From Sphingomonas taxi (GTDB lineage Bacteria; Pseudomonadota; Alphaproteobacteria; Sphingomonadales; Sphingomonadaceae): DNA of 64,000 nucleotides. Under the pieces are notes generated by a model. It made no database searches. It was given only the letters and a program-made list of their open reading frames with translations, and was not told the DNA's origin. Of this stretch, positions 44,719 to 52,701 are shown piece after piece. A program made the translations under genes and the position numbers. The DNA is taken from the NCBI GenBank assembly GCA_003243195.1, contig QFQI01000001.1:310001-374000 (forward strand), read 5' to 3'. The stretch's first letter is position 1. Every line of letters starts with the position of its first letter.

Positions 44719-46179
44719 TTATGCCGCTTCGGCGGCGGCCGTCGTCCAGCCCAGATGCGGGATGGTGATGGAACGCTTGCCCGCCATGTCGGTGCGCGTG
44801 ACGAACAGGTCGCGGCTCTCGATATAGCCGATCAGCCGCTTCACCCGCCCGATCGAACTGGTGCCATAGGTTTGCGCGATCGCGCCGTCGGACGGGCACG
44901 GCTCGCCGTCGCGCGCCGCCTTGGCGACCAGCAGGAACGCGCCCAGCATGTCGTCGGGCAACCCCTGCGCCAGCGCCAGCACGCTGGCCCATTCGTCGCT
45001 GTGCGGGTCGAAGATGCCGCCGCGCGCGCACGACAGGCGGCGGCTGAACGCCGGCAGGTCCAGCGCCGGCTTCGCGATGCCGGCCATGCGGCAGCGGACC
45101 TGGAAATCCTGGAACAGCACCGCCGCCGGCCGCCCCGCGCTTTCCGCATCGGTGACGATCGCGCGCAGCACGTCGGCGTAGACCGCCTCCACTTCGGCGT
45201 CGGACCGTTCCGGCAGCGACGGCGCGGGCACGCCGGGCGCGGGCGCGGCGATATCGGCCAGCAGCTCGTCGGCGGGCACGCGGCGCGGGCGCGGATCGAA
45301 CGTCATCGGCAGCGTCGGCGCGGCGTCGGGCGTCACGTCCAGCAACGCCCGCACGTCGAGCGCGTCGGCCTGCGGCAGCGGCACCAGCCTGGGGCTGCCG
45401 CTGCGCGCCTGCGTCTCGACCGTGCCGATCCTGACCGTGATCGGGCGGCGCGACACGGCGGGGCCGAGCGCCATGAAGGTGCCGCGCGCCAGGTCGCGGA
45501 TCGCCTCCGCCTGGCGCCGCTCCATCCCCAGCAGGTCGGCGGCGCGCGCCATGTCGATGTCGAGGAAGGTGCGCCCCATCAGGAAGTTCGACGCCTCGGC
45601 CGCGACGTTCTTGGCCAGCTTCGCCAGCCGCTGCGTCGCGATCACGCCGGCAAGACCGCGCTTGCGCCCGCGGCACATCAGGTTGGTCATCGCCGACAGC
45701 GAGGCGCGCCGCACCTCCTCGGCCACCTCGCCGCCGGTGGTCGGCGCGAACAACTGCGCCTCGTCCACCACCACCAGCGCCGGATACCAATGTTCGCGCG
45801 GCGCATCGAACAGCGCGTTCAGGAACGCGGCGGCGCAGCGCATCTGCCCCTCCGCCTCCAGCCCCTCCAGCGACAGCACGACGCTGGCGCGATGTTCGCG
45901 CAGCCGGGCGGCGATCCGCGCCACCTCGCGCTCGGCATAATCCGCGCCCTCGATCACGACATGGCCGTAGCGTTCCGACAGCGTGACGAAATCGCCCTCC
46001 GGGTCGATCACCACCTGCTGCACCTGCCCGGCCGACCGTTCCAGCAGCCGGCGCAGCAGGTGCGACTTTCCCGACCCGGAATTGCCCTGCACGAGCAGGC
46101 GGGTGGCGAGCAGTTCCTCGAGGTCCATGGTCACGGGCGCGCCGCGGTCGTCGCTGCCCATGTCTACGCTGACGGTCAT
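44719..46179 (-). CDS. HerA/DUF87-type ATPase
   Basis: A 486-residue ATP-binding protein of the HerA-FtsK superfamily. Walker A GNSGSGKS at about residue 33, Walker B LVVVDEAQL near 139, and the sensor-like GVIATQRLAKLAKNV. The C-terminal third is poorly conserved and ends in a winged-helix-like part (SIGRVKRLIGYIESRDLF). Related bacterial HerA proteins pump DNA with NurA nucleases or act in defence; here there is no nurA or sir2 neighbour, so the role is open. Divergent from the DUF1003 gene over about 100 bases. Confidence 0.83.
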   Translation of the reverse strand: MTVSVDMGSDDRGAPVTMDLEELLATRLLVQGNSGSGKSHLLRRLLERSAGQVQQVVIDPEGDFVTLSERYGHVVIEGADYAEREVARIAARLREHRASVVLSLEGLEAEGQMRCAAAFLNALFDAPREHWYPALVVVDEAQLFAPTTGGEVAEEVRRASLSAMTNLMCRGRKRGLAGVIATQRLAKLAKNVAAEASNFLMGRTFLDIDMARAADLLGMERRQAEAIRDLARGTFMALGPAVSRRPITVRIGTVETQARSGSPRLVPLPQADALDVRALLDVTPDAAPTLPMTFDPRPRRVPADELLADIAAPAPGVPAPSLPERSDAEVEAVYADVLRAIVTDAESAGRPAAVLFQDFQVRCRMAGIAKPALDLPAFSRRLSCARGGIFDPHSDEWASVLALAQGLPDDMLGAFLLVAKAARDGEPCPSDGAIAQTYGTSSIGRVKRLIGYIESRDLFVTRTDMAGKRSITIPHLGWTTAAAEAA

Positions 46180-46278
46180 GATCGCGCCCCGTTTGGCCGA
46201 TCAGGGGGCCGGTGAGCAAGCGCTTTGCGCACGCGCCCCGCGCGGCTACAGCGCGCCGGTCACTTCAAGGAACCTCGC

Positions 46279-46821
46279 ATGGCGCAACGCCCGCCGATCG
46301 CCGACATCGCCCTGCGGCTGCTGGGCAAGCCGTCGCACTCGCTCGATCCCGAGGAGCGGCGCGTCCTGCACAGCATCGACGCGGGCCTGATCGTCAGCCG
46401 CGACGCCGGCGACGAGGCCGACGCGCGCGCCGACTTCGGCGACCGGCTGGCCGACAAGGTCGCCGCGGTCGGCGGATCGTGGGGGTTCATCATCGGCTTC
46501 AGCATCGTGCTGATCGGCTGGATGCTGCTCAACAGCGACGTGCTGGCGCATTTCGGGCTGGCGTTCGACCCCTATCCCTATATCTTCCTCAACCTGATGC
46601 TCTCGACGCTGGCCGCGATCCAGGCGCCGGTCATCATGATGAGCCAGAACCGCCAGTCGGCGAAGGACCGGCTCGCCGCCAGCCTCGATTATGAAACCAA
46701 CCTGCGCGCCGAGCTGGAGATCCTGCGGCTGCACGAGAAGCTCGACGGGATGGTCGCCGAACGGCTCGCCGCGCTGGAGGAGAAAATCGACCGCTTGGCG
46801 AATGGGGGTGGCGCGGCCTAA
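46279..46821 (+). CDS. DUF1003 membrane protein
   Basis: A 180-residue protein with two transmembrane segments (GFIIGFSIVLIGWMLLN and FLNLMLSTLAAIQAPVIMM) and the DUF1003 signature DFGDRLADKVAAVGGSW before them and DYETNLRAELEILRLHEKLD after them, ending in a coiled coil. The ATG at 46279 has AAGGA eight bases upstream; an upstream ATG at 46225 is less likely. The function of the family is unknown, though some members are proposed to be chloride or cation related. It lies 30 bases before yebC. Confidence 0.87.
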   Translation: MAQRPPIADIALRLLGKPSHSLDPEERRVLHSIDAGLIVSRDAGDEADARADFGDRLADKVAAVGGSWGFIIGFSIVLIGWMLLNSDVLAHFGLAFDPYPYIFLNLMLSTLAAIQAPVIMMSQNRQSAKDRLAASLDYETNLRAELEILRLHEKLDGMVAERLAALEEKIDRLANGGGAA

Positions 46822-46851
46822 AGGCGGAGGATTATCCGTCAGAGGCACGTC

Positions 46852-47595
46852 ATGGCAGGCCATTCCAAGTTCAAGAACATCATGCATCGCAAGGGCGCGC
46901 AGGACAAGAAGCGCTCCGGCATGTTCTCCAAGCTCAGCCGCGAGATCACCGTGGCGGCCAAGATGGGGCTGCCCGATCCCGACATGAACCCGCGGCTGCG
47001 CGCCGCCGTCAACGCCGCCAAGGCGCAGTCGATGCCCAAGGACAATATCCAGCGCGCGATCGACAAGGCCAGCAAGGGCGATACCGAGAATTACGAGGAG
47101 ATCCGCTACGAGGGCTTCGGCCCGGCCGGCGTGTCGCTCATCATCGAGGCACTGACCGACAACCGCAACCGCACCGCCACCAACGTGCGCACCGCGGTGT
47201 CGAAGAACGGCGGCAATCTGGGCGCGAGCGGATCGGTGAGCCACGGGTTCGACCGCATGGGCCTCATCACCTATCCCGCGAGCGCCGGCGACGCCGAGAA
47301 GGTGTTCGAGGCCGCGCTGGAGGCGGGGGCCGAGGACGTGACCTCCACCGAGGAAGGCCATGAGATCTGGACCGCGCAGGGCGACCTGCACGAAGTCGCC
47401 AAGGCGCTGGAGCCGGTGCTGGGCGAGGCGGAGGGCGCGAAGCTCGCGTGGCGGCCGCAGACGATGGTGGACGTCGGCGAGGATGACGCGGCGACGCTGT
47501 TCAAGCTGATCGACGCGCTGGACGACGACGACGACGTGCAGACGGTGTGGGGCAATTACGAGGTGTCCGACGAGGTGATGGCGAAGCTGGGGTGA
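46852..47595 (+). CDS. yebC: YebC/PmpR family transcription/translation regulator
   Basis: A 247-residue YebC protein: AGHSKFKNIMHRKGAQDKKR at the N-terminus, SMPKDNIQRAIDKA, YEGFGPAGVSLIIEALTDN, and TEEGHEIWT. The family binds DNA as a regulator and some members help ribosomes pass polyproline. It is followed by ruvC with 37 bases between, a widespread order. Confidence 0.95.
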   Translation: MAGHSKFKNIMHRKGAQDKKRSGMFSKLSREITVAAKMGLPDPDMNPRLRAAVNAAKAQSMPKDNIQRAIDKASKGDTENYEEIRYEGFGPAGVSLIIEALTDNRNRTATNVRTAVSKNGGNLGASGSVSHGFDRMGLITYPASAGDAEKVFEAALEAGAEDVTSTEEGHEIWTAQGDLHEVAKALEPVLGEAEGAKLAWRPQTMVDVGEDDAATLFKLIDALDDDDDVQTVWGNYEVSDEVMAKLG

Positions 47596-47632
47596 TGTTC
47601 GCGGGCGGCGGGCGTCCTTGCGTGAACCGGTC

Positions 47633-48139
47633 ATGCTGATCCTCGGCCTCGATCCCGGTCTCGGCACCACCGGCTGGGGCGTGATCCGCGCCCAGGGCAA
47701 TCGCCTGAGCCACGTCGGCAACGGCCAGATCCGCACCGACCCGTCGATGCCGCTCCCGCGCCGCCTCGCCAACCTCTACGCCGCGCTGCTCGACGTGCTG
47801 CGCGCCGAACGGCCGGACGAGGCGGCGGTCGAGGAGGTGCTGGGCAACACCAACGCGCAATCGACGCTCAAGCTGGGGCAGGCGCGCGGCGTGGTGCTGC
47901 TGGCGGCGAGTGGCGCGGGGCTGACGATCGGCGAATACCATCCCTCCACCGTCAAGAAGGCGGTGGTCGGCACCGGCGGGGCGGAGAAGCGGCAGATCCA
48001 GGCGATGATGGCGGTGCTGCTGCCCGGCGCGAAGCTGGCCGGTCCCGACGCCGCCGACGCGCTGGCGGTCGCGATCTGCCACGCGCACCATGTCGCCAGC
48101 GCGCAGGGCATGATGCGGCGCGCGCGCGCGGGGGCGTAG
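47633..48139 (+). CDS. ruvC: Holliday junction resolvase RuvC
   Basis: A 168-residue endonuclease that cuts Holliday junctions with RuvAB. Catalytic acids are in ILGLDPGLGTTGWG (first Asp), VEEVLGNTN (Glu pair), and GPDAADALAVAICH (last Asp). The ATG at 47633 gives the standard N-terminus; a TTG at 47618 would add five residues. ruvA and ruvB are not adjacent and presumably lie elsewhere. Copy B of the dispersed repeat begins one base after its stop. Confidence 0.95.
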   Translation: MLILGLDPGLGTTGWGVIRAQGNRLSHVGNGQIRTDPSMPLPRRLANLYAALLDVLRAERPDEAAVEEVLGNTNAQSTLKLGQARGVVLLAASGAGLTIGEYHPSTVKKAVVGTGGAEKRQIQAMMAVLLPGAKLAGPDAADALAVAICHAHHVASAQGMMRRARAGA

Positions 48140-48140
48140 C

Positions 48141-48231
48141 GGCCGTTCGGAAACGAAGGCGCGTTTCGCGGGGGAACGGCGGCCCGGCACCGCCTGCGAA
48201 ACTCGCTCTTCCGCGAGGTTTCAAACGGACT
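48141..48231 (-). repeat. Dispersed intergenic repeat, copy B
   Basis: Immediately after the ruvC stop. Minus-strand reading begins GTCCGTTTGAAACCTCGCGG, continues AGAGCGAGTTTCGCAGGCGG and GTGCCGG, then CGCGAAACGCGCC. Internal arms CTCGCGG...and ...GCGAG can pair. It matches copies A and C block for block, with a short insertion and a diverged far end. Confidence 0.8.
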
Positions 48232-48318
48232 CTTACAGCGGCGACCGCGCGGCTTGCCGCCGCGTCGGTCGCATAGGATCATTCCGCGCATGCCGAATCG
48301 GGGCGGGGGCGGGGAAGC

Positions 48319-49317
48319 ATGATGCGATGGTGGCTCGGGGCCGGGCTGGCGGGACTGGCGGGACTGGCGGGACTGTCCACCCCCGCGGCGGCGGCCGACC
48401 GCTATGCGGTGATCGACATGCACTTCCACGCCGACCGCCCCGACGACGAAGGGCCGCCGGGCGGCAAGGCGTGCGCGCCGTATCGCAACTGGGCACCGCG
48501 CGACCCGGGGCAGCCGATCGCGCGATATCTCGACTGGTTCACCGGCCATCCGGCCTGCATGACCATCCTGACCGCGCCGACCGACGCCGTTGCGCTGCGC
48601 GACCGGCAGCTCGCGATGCTGCGCCGCTACCGGATACTGGCGCTGGCCGGCGGCGCGGCGGCGACGGTCGAGGATTATCGCGCGCACGCGCCGGATCACA
48701 TCCTGCCCTCCGCCGGGTTCGGCAGCTCCGGAACGTTGCCGTCGATCGACGCGCTGCGCCGGTTGCACGCGGCGGGCCGGCTGGCCGCGCTGAGCGAGAT
48801 CACCACCCAATATGCCGGCATCGCGCCCGATGATCCGCGGCTGGAGCCTTATTATGCGCTGGCCGAGGAGCTCGACATCCCGGTCGGCCTGCATCTCGGT
48901 CCCGGCCCGCCCGGCACCGCCTATTTCGCGACGCCCGGCTACCGCGTGACGGCGGGCGACCCGCTGGCGCTGGAGCCGGTGTTGCGCCGGCACCCGAAGC
49001 TGCGCCTCTACGCGATGCACGCCGGCTGGCCGATGGGCGATGCGATGATCGCGATGCTGTTCGCGCACCCGCAGCTCTATGTCGATATCGGCGTGCTCGA
49101 CTGGGCGTATCCGGAGGCGGACTTCTACGCCTATCTCAAGCGGTTGATCGACGCCGGGATGGAGGAGCGGATCCTGTTCGGCTCCGACAACATGGTGTGG
49201 CCGGACGCGATCGCGATCGCGATCGACCGCATCCGCACGGCGCCGTTCCTGGACGACCGGCAACGCCGGCTGATCCTGCACGACAATGCCGCGCGCTTCC
49301 TGCGCATCGACGGGTGA
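48319..49317 (+). CDS. Exported amidohydrolase-superfamily protein
   Basis: A 332-residue TIM-barrel metal hydrolase of the Amidohydro_2 type with a signal peptide (GLAGLAGLAGL repeats, cleavage near AAAAD). Metal-binding HxH is in IDMHFHAD near residue 33; later ligands are in VGLHLGP, YAMHAGWP and the Asp in ILFGSDNMVW. The family includes decarboxylases and lactonases; the substrate is not evident. Its signal peptide is coded partly by a tandem 9-base repeat. Confidence 0.85.
   Translation: MMRWWLGAGLAGLAGLAGLSTPAAAADRYAVIDMHFHADRPDDEGPPGGKACAPYRNWAPRDPGQPIARYLDWFTGHPACMTILTAPTDAVALRDRQLAMLRRYRILALAGGAAATVEDYRAHAPDHILPSAGFGSSGTLPSIDALRRLHAAGRLAALSEITTQYAGIAPDDPRLEPYYALAEELDIPVGLHLGPGPPGTAYFATPGYRVTAGDPLALEPVLRRHPKLRLYAMHAGWPMGDAMIAMLFAHPQLYVDIGVLDWAYPEADFYAYLKRLIDAGMEERILFGSDNMVWPDAIAIAIDRIRTAPFLDDRQRRLILHDNAARFLRIDG
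48343..48378 (+). repeat. Tandem 9-base repeat in signal-peptide coding region
   Basis: Four consecutive 9-mers of the type GGACTGGCG (two exact, two near copies), encoding Gly-Leu-Ala repeats. Because the unit is a multiple of three, slippage would lengthen or shorten the signal peptide without a frameshift. Confidence 0.8.
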
Positions 49318-49350
49318 CGGCGGCGGTGGCGCCCGCCGCCGCCCGTCACC

Positions 49351-51624
49351 TCACCGCGCGATGCCGCCCGCCGCCAGCACCGCCAGCGTCACCAGGTCGC
49401 CCGCCGTCGAGGTCATCGGCGCGATCTGCACCGGCTTCTCCATGCCGACCAGCATCGGCCCGATCATGTCGTCCCCGCCCAATTCGCGCAGCAGCTTGGC
49501 GGAGATGTTGGCCGATTGCAGCCCCGGCATCACCAGCACGTTGGCCGGGCCGGACAGGCGCGCGAACGGGAAGTTGCGCAACTGGCGCGGGTTGAGCGCC
49601 ACGTCGGGCGCCATCTCGCCTTCATATTCGAAGCCGACCTGCCGATTGTCGAGCACCTCCACCGCGCCGCGGATATTGTCGAGCCACTGGCCGGCCGGGT
49701 TGCCGAAGGTGGAATAGCTGAGGAAGGCGACGCGCGGTTCCTGCCCCAGCCGCCGCGCGACCGCCGCGGTCTGTTCGGCGATGTCGGCCAGTTCCTCGGC
49801 GCTGGGTCGCTCGTTCACCGTCGTGTCGGCGATGAAGACGGTGTGCGACTGGCCGACCAGCACATGGATGCCGAAGGCGGTGCGACCGGGCGCGGGGTCG
49901 ATCACGCGCTTGATCTCGCGCATCGACTGCGCGAACGGCCGCGTCACGCCGGTGATCATCGCGTCGGCCTCGCCCAGTTGCAGCAGCACCGATCCGAAGA
50001 TGTTGCGATCCTGGTTGATCATCCGCTCGACCTCGCGGCGCAGGAAGCCGCGGCGCTGGAGGCGCGCGTAGAGGAAGTCGACCATCCGCGGCACCAGCGG
50101 CGAGACGCGGCTGTTGTGCAGCTCATATTCCTCGGGATTGGCGATGCCGAGCGCGCGCAGCCGGTCATAGACGTCCTCGCGCCCGACCAGCACCGGCGTG
50201 CCATAGCCGCCTTCCTTGAAGGCGATCGCGGCGCGCAGCACCACTTCCTCCTCGCCCTCCGCGAACAGCACGCGCTTCGGGTTCGCCTTCGCGCCCTCAT
50301 AGGCGAGGCTGAGCACCGAGGTGGTCGGGTTGAGCCGCGCGCGCAACGCATCGGCATAGGCCGCCATGTCGAGGATCGGCTTGGTCGCGACGCCCGAATC
50401 CATCGCGGCCTTCGCGACGGCGGCGGGAACGATCTCCATCAGCCGCGGGTCGAACGGCGAGGGGATGATATATTCGGGGCCGAAGCTGTGCTGCACGCCA
50501 TAGGCGATCGCCACCTCCTCCGGCACGCGCTGGCGCGCCAGTTCGGCGATCGCATTGGCGGCGGCGATCTTCATCGCGTCGTTGATGCCGGTCGCGCGCA
50601 CGTCCAGCGCGCCGCGGAAGATGAACGGGAAGCAGATCACGTTGTTGACCTGGTTCGGATAATCCGATCGGCCGGTGGCGACGATCGCGTCGGGGCGCGC
50701 CGCCTTGGCCAGTTCGGGGCGGATCTCCGGCTCCGGATTGGCCATCGCGAAGATGATCGGCGCGGGGGCCATGTCGACCACCATCTCCGGCTTCAGCGCG
50801 CCGGCCGCCGACAGGCCCAGGAACACGTCGGCACCGTGCAGCGCCTCGGTCAGCGTGCGGCGGTCGGTCTGCGCGGCATGCGCGGACTGCCACTGGTTCA
50901 CGCCGTCGCGGCCCTGGTAGATCACGCCGGTGCGGTCGCAGATCAGCACATTGTCGTGCCGCACGCCCATCGCCTTGATGAGTTCGGTGCACGCGATCGC
51001 CGCCGCGCCCGCGCCGTTCACGACGACCTTGATCTCCGACAGCTTGCGTCCCGTCAGCAGGCAGGCGTTGATGACGCCGGCGGCGCAGATGATCGCGGTG
51101 CCATGCTGGTCGTCATGGAAGACCGGGATGTTCATCCGCTCGCGCAGCGTCTGCTCGATGATGAAGCATTCCGGCGCCTTGATGTCTTCCAGGTTGATGC
51201 CGCCGAACGTCGGCTCCATCAGCTCGATCGCGTCGATGATCCGGTCGACGTCCTCGGTCTTCAGCTCGATGTCGATCGAATCGACGTCGGCGAAGCGCTT
51301 GAACAGCACCGCCTTGCCTTCCATCACCGGCTTGCTCGCCAGCGCGCCGAGATTGCCCATGCCCAGGATCGCGGTGCCGTTGGAGATCACCGCGACCAGA
51401 TTGCCCTTGGCGGTATAGTCATAGGCGGTGGCGGAATCGTCGGCGATCGCCTGCACCGGGATCGCGACCCCCGGCGAATAGGCGAGCGCCAGGTCGCGCT
51501 GCGACGCCATCGGCTTGGACGGGACGATCTCGATCTTGCCGGGGCGACCCTCCGAGTGAAACAATAATGCTTCGCGCTCGAACTGGACGTTGCGCTCGTC
51601 GGGCTGGGTGCGATCGTCGGTCAT
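49351..51624 (-). CDS. maeB: NADP-dependent malic enzyme with phosphotransacetylase-like domain (MaeB type)
   Basis: A 757-residue enzyme that decarboxylates malate to pyruvate. The malic domain (about 1-425) shows YSPGVAIPVQAIADD, GNLVAVISNGTAILGMGN, HDDQHGTAI and NGAGAAAIACTELI; the rest (about 430-757) is homologous to phosphate acetyltransferase (RVLFAEGEEE, GVTRPFAQSMREI), usually inactive but regulatory, binding acetyl-CoA. Full family length. It converges with the amidohydrolase gene. It supplies pyruvate and NADPH and complements pyk and acnA encoded further on. Confidence 0.95.
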   Translation of the reverse strand: MTDDRTQPDERNVQFEREALLFHSEGRPGKIEIVPSKPMASQRDLALAYSPGVAIPVQAIADDSATAYDYTAKGNLVAVISNGTAILGMGNLGALASKPVMEGKAVLFKRFADVDSIDIELKTEDVDRIIDAIELMEPTFGGINLEDIKAPECFIIEQTLRERMNIPVFHDDQHGTAIICAAGVINACLLTGRKLSEIKVVVNGAGAAAIACTELIKAMGVRHDNVLICDRTGVIYQGRDGVNQWQSAHAAQTDRRTLTEALHGADVFLGLSAAGALKPEMVVDMAPAPIIFAMANPEPEIRPELAKAARPDAIVATGRSDYPNQVNNVICFPFIFRGALDVRATGINDAMKIAAANAIAELARQRVPEEVAIAYGVQHSFGPEYIIPSPFDPRLMEIVPAAVAKAAMDSGVATKPILDMAAYADALRARLNPTTSVLSLAYEGAKANPKRVLFAEGEEEVVLRAAIAFKEGGYGTPVLVGREDVYDRLRALGIANPEEYELHNSRVSPLVPRMVDFLYARLQRRGFLRREVERMINQDRNIFGSVLLQLGEADAMITGVTRPFAQSMREIKRVIDPAPGRTAFGIHVLVGQSHTVFIADTTVNERPSAEELADIAEQTAAVARRLGQEPRVAFLSYSTFGNPAGQWLDNIRGAVEVLDNRQVGFEYEGEMAPDVALNPRQLRNFPFARLSGPANVLVMPGLQSANISAKLLRELGGDDMIGPMLVGMEKPVQIAPMTSTAGDLVTLAVLAAGGIAR

Positions 51625-51666
51625 GTCGCAGCCCTTACGGAAACCGCGCGCAAATGGAAATGGGCG

Positions 51667-52143
51667 CTATCGTTGCTCCAGCGCCAACAGATGTTGCTTG
51701 GCGGGCAGCCCGCCGGCGAAGCCGGTCAGCGCCCCGGACCGCCCGATCACGCGGTGGCACGGCGTGACGATCGAGATCGGGTTGCGCCCGTTCGCCGCGC
51801 CCACCGCGCGCACCGCGGCGGGGCGGCCGATCGCCTGCGCGATGTCGGCATAGCTGCGCGTCTCGCCATATGGGATCGCATCCAGCGCGCGCCACACCGC
51901 GCGCTGGAAATCGGTGCCGCGCGGGGCGAGCGGCAGGTCGAAGGCGGTGCGCGTGCCGGCGAAATATTCGCGCACCTGCCGCGCGGCGGCGACCAGCACC
52001 GGATGATCCGCGCCGTCCCGCATCGCCCCCAGCCGCACCCGCGCGGGGGGATCGTCGGGCCACAGGATCGCGACCAGCGCGTGGTCGTCGGCGACCAGCG
52101 TCAGGTCGCCGAGCGGGGAGGACAGGGTCGTGCGATACAGCAT
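51667..52143 (-). CDS. ogt: Methylated-DNA--protein-cysteine S-methyltransferase
   Basis: A 158-residue suicide repair protein removing O6-methylguanine lesions. The active-site PCHRVIG, preceded by NPISIVT, and the helix-turn-helix region (TDFQRAVWRALDAIPYGETRSYADIAQAIGRPAAVRAVG) are intact. The N-terminal ribonuclease-H-like part begins MLYRTTLSSPLGDL; the upstream in-frame extension to 52197 is Arg-rich and improbable. It is near mutS, separated by a toxin-antitoxin pair. Confidence 0.93.
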   Translation of the reverse strand: MLYRTTLSSPLGDLTLVADDHALVAILWPDDPPARVRLGAMRDGADHPVLVAAARQVREYFAGTRTAFDLPLAPRGTDFQRAVWRALDAIPYGETRSYADIAQAIGRPAAVRAVGAANGRNPISIVTPCHRVIGRSGALTGFAGGLPAKQHLLALEQR

Positions 52144-52241
52144 GGCCCGGCTTCTACCGCGCCCGCGCGGCCCGCGCATCCCGCGGCTTGCGGTCAAACT
52201 GTCGGGTGGTCTTCACCGGCACCCGGCGCTATGTTCGCGCG

Positions 52242-52430
52242 ATGAAGCACGAGCCCGGCATTTTCGAGCAACCCGATCCCGACGCGATCGCGGCGGCGGA
52301 TGCGCGGGCCGAGGCCGATATCCGCGCGGGCCGCGTTCATTCGCACGCGATCGTCGGCGAATGGCTGATGACCTGGGGAAAACCCGGTCGCCTGCCGTTC
52401 AGGGAGTGGCTCGCGCAACGGAATGGCTGA
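52242..52430 (+). CDS. Putative antitoxin of ParE-type toxin-antitoxin pair
   Basis: A 62-residue acidic protein that overlaps the toxin gene by eight bases, the usual antitoxin-first order. It has a helical, Asp/Ala-rich stretch (DPDAIAAADARAEADIRAG) then VHSHAIVGEWLMTWGKPGRLPFREW, a C-terminus often found in antitoxins of RelE/ParE toxins in alphaproteobacteria. There is no obvious DNA-binding N-terminus, so autoregulation is uncertain. Confidence 0.75.
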   Translation: MKHEPGIFEQPDPDAIAAADARAEADIRAGRVHSHAIVGEWLMTWGKPGRLPFREWLAQRNG

Positions 52431-52695
52431 GGTCGTCTGGACCGATCAGGCGATCGAACAACTCGACCTGATCGTCGCCTATGTCGAACTGTTCGATGGG
52501 TTAGCGGCGGAGCGGCTCCGCACGCGACTTTTCGACGTCGGCAGCAGCCTGTGCGATTTCCCCCATCGCGGCCGCCCGGTCGGCGATGGACGCCGCGAGC
52601 TGGTGACGGTCCCGCCCTATGTGCTGCGCTACCGTACCGAGGGCGATCTTGTATTCATCATCGGTGTCCGCCACGGCGCGCGCCGCCCGGACTGA
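52423..52695 (+). CDS. ParE/RelE superfamily toxin
   Basis: A 90-residue RelE/ParE-fold protein: VVWTDQAIEQLDLIVAYVE (N-terminal helices), FPHRGRPVGDGRRELVTVP, and YVLRYRTEGDLVFIIGVRHGARRP, the basic C-terminal strand typical of ParE toxins. ParE members poison DNA gyrase; RelE members cleave mRNA, and sequence alone does not settle which applies. It is seven bases before mutS, so read-through into mutS is possible. Confidence 0.88.
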   Translation: MAEVVWTDQAIEQLDLIVAYVELFDGLAAERLRTRLFDVGSSLCDFPHRGRPVGDGRRELVTVPPYVLRYRTEGDLVFIIGVRHGARRPD

Positions 52696-52701
52696 TCCCG
52701 C

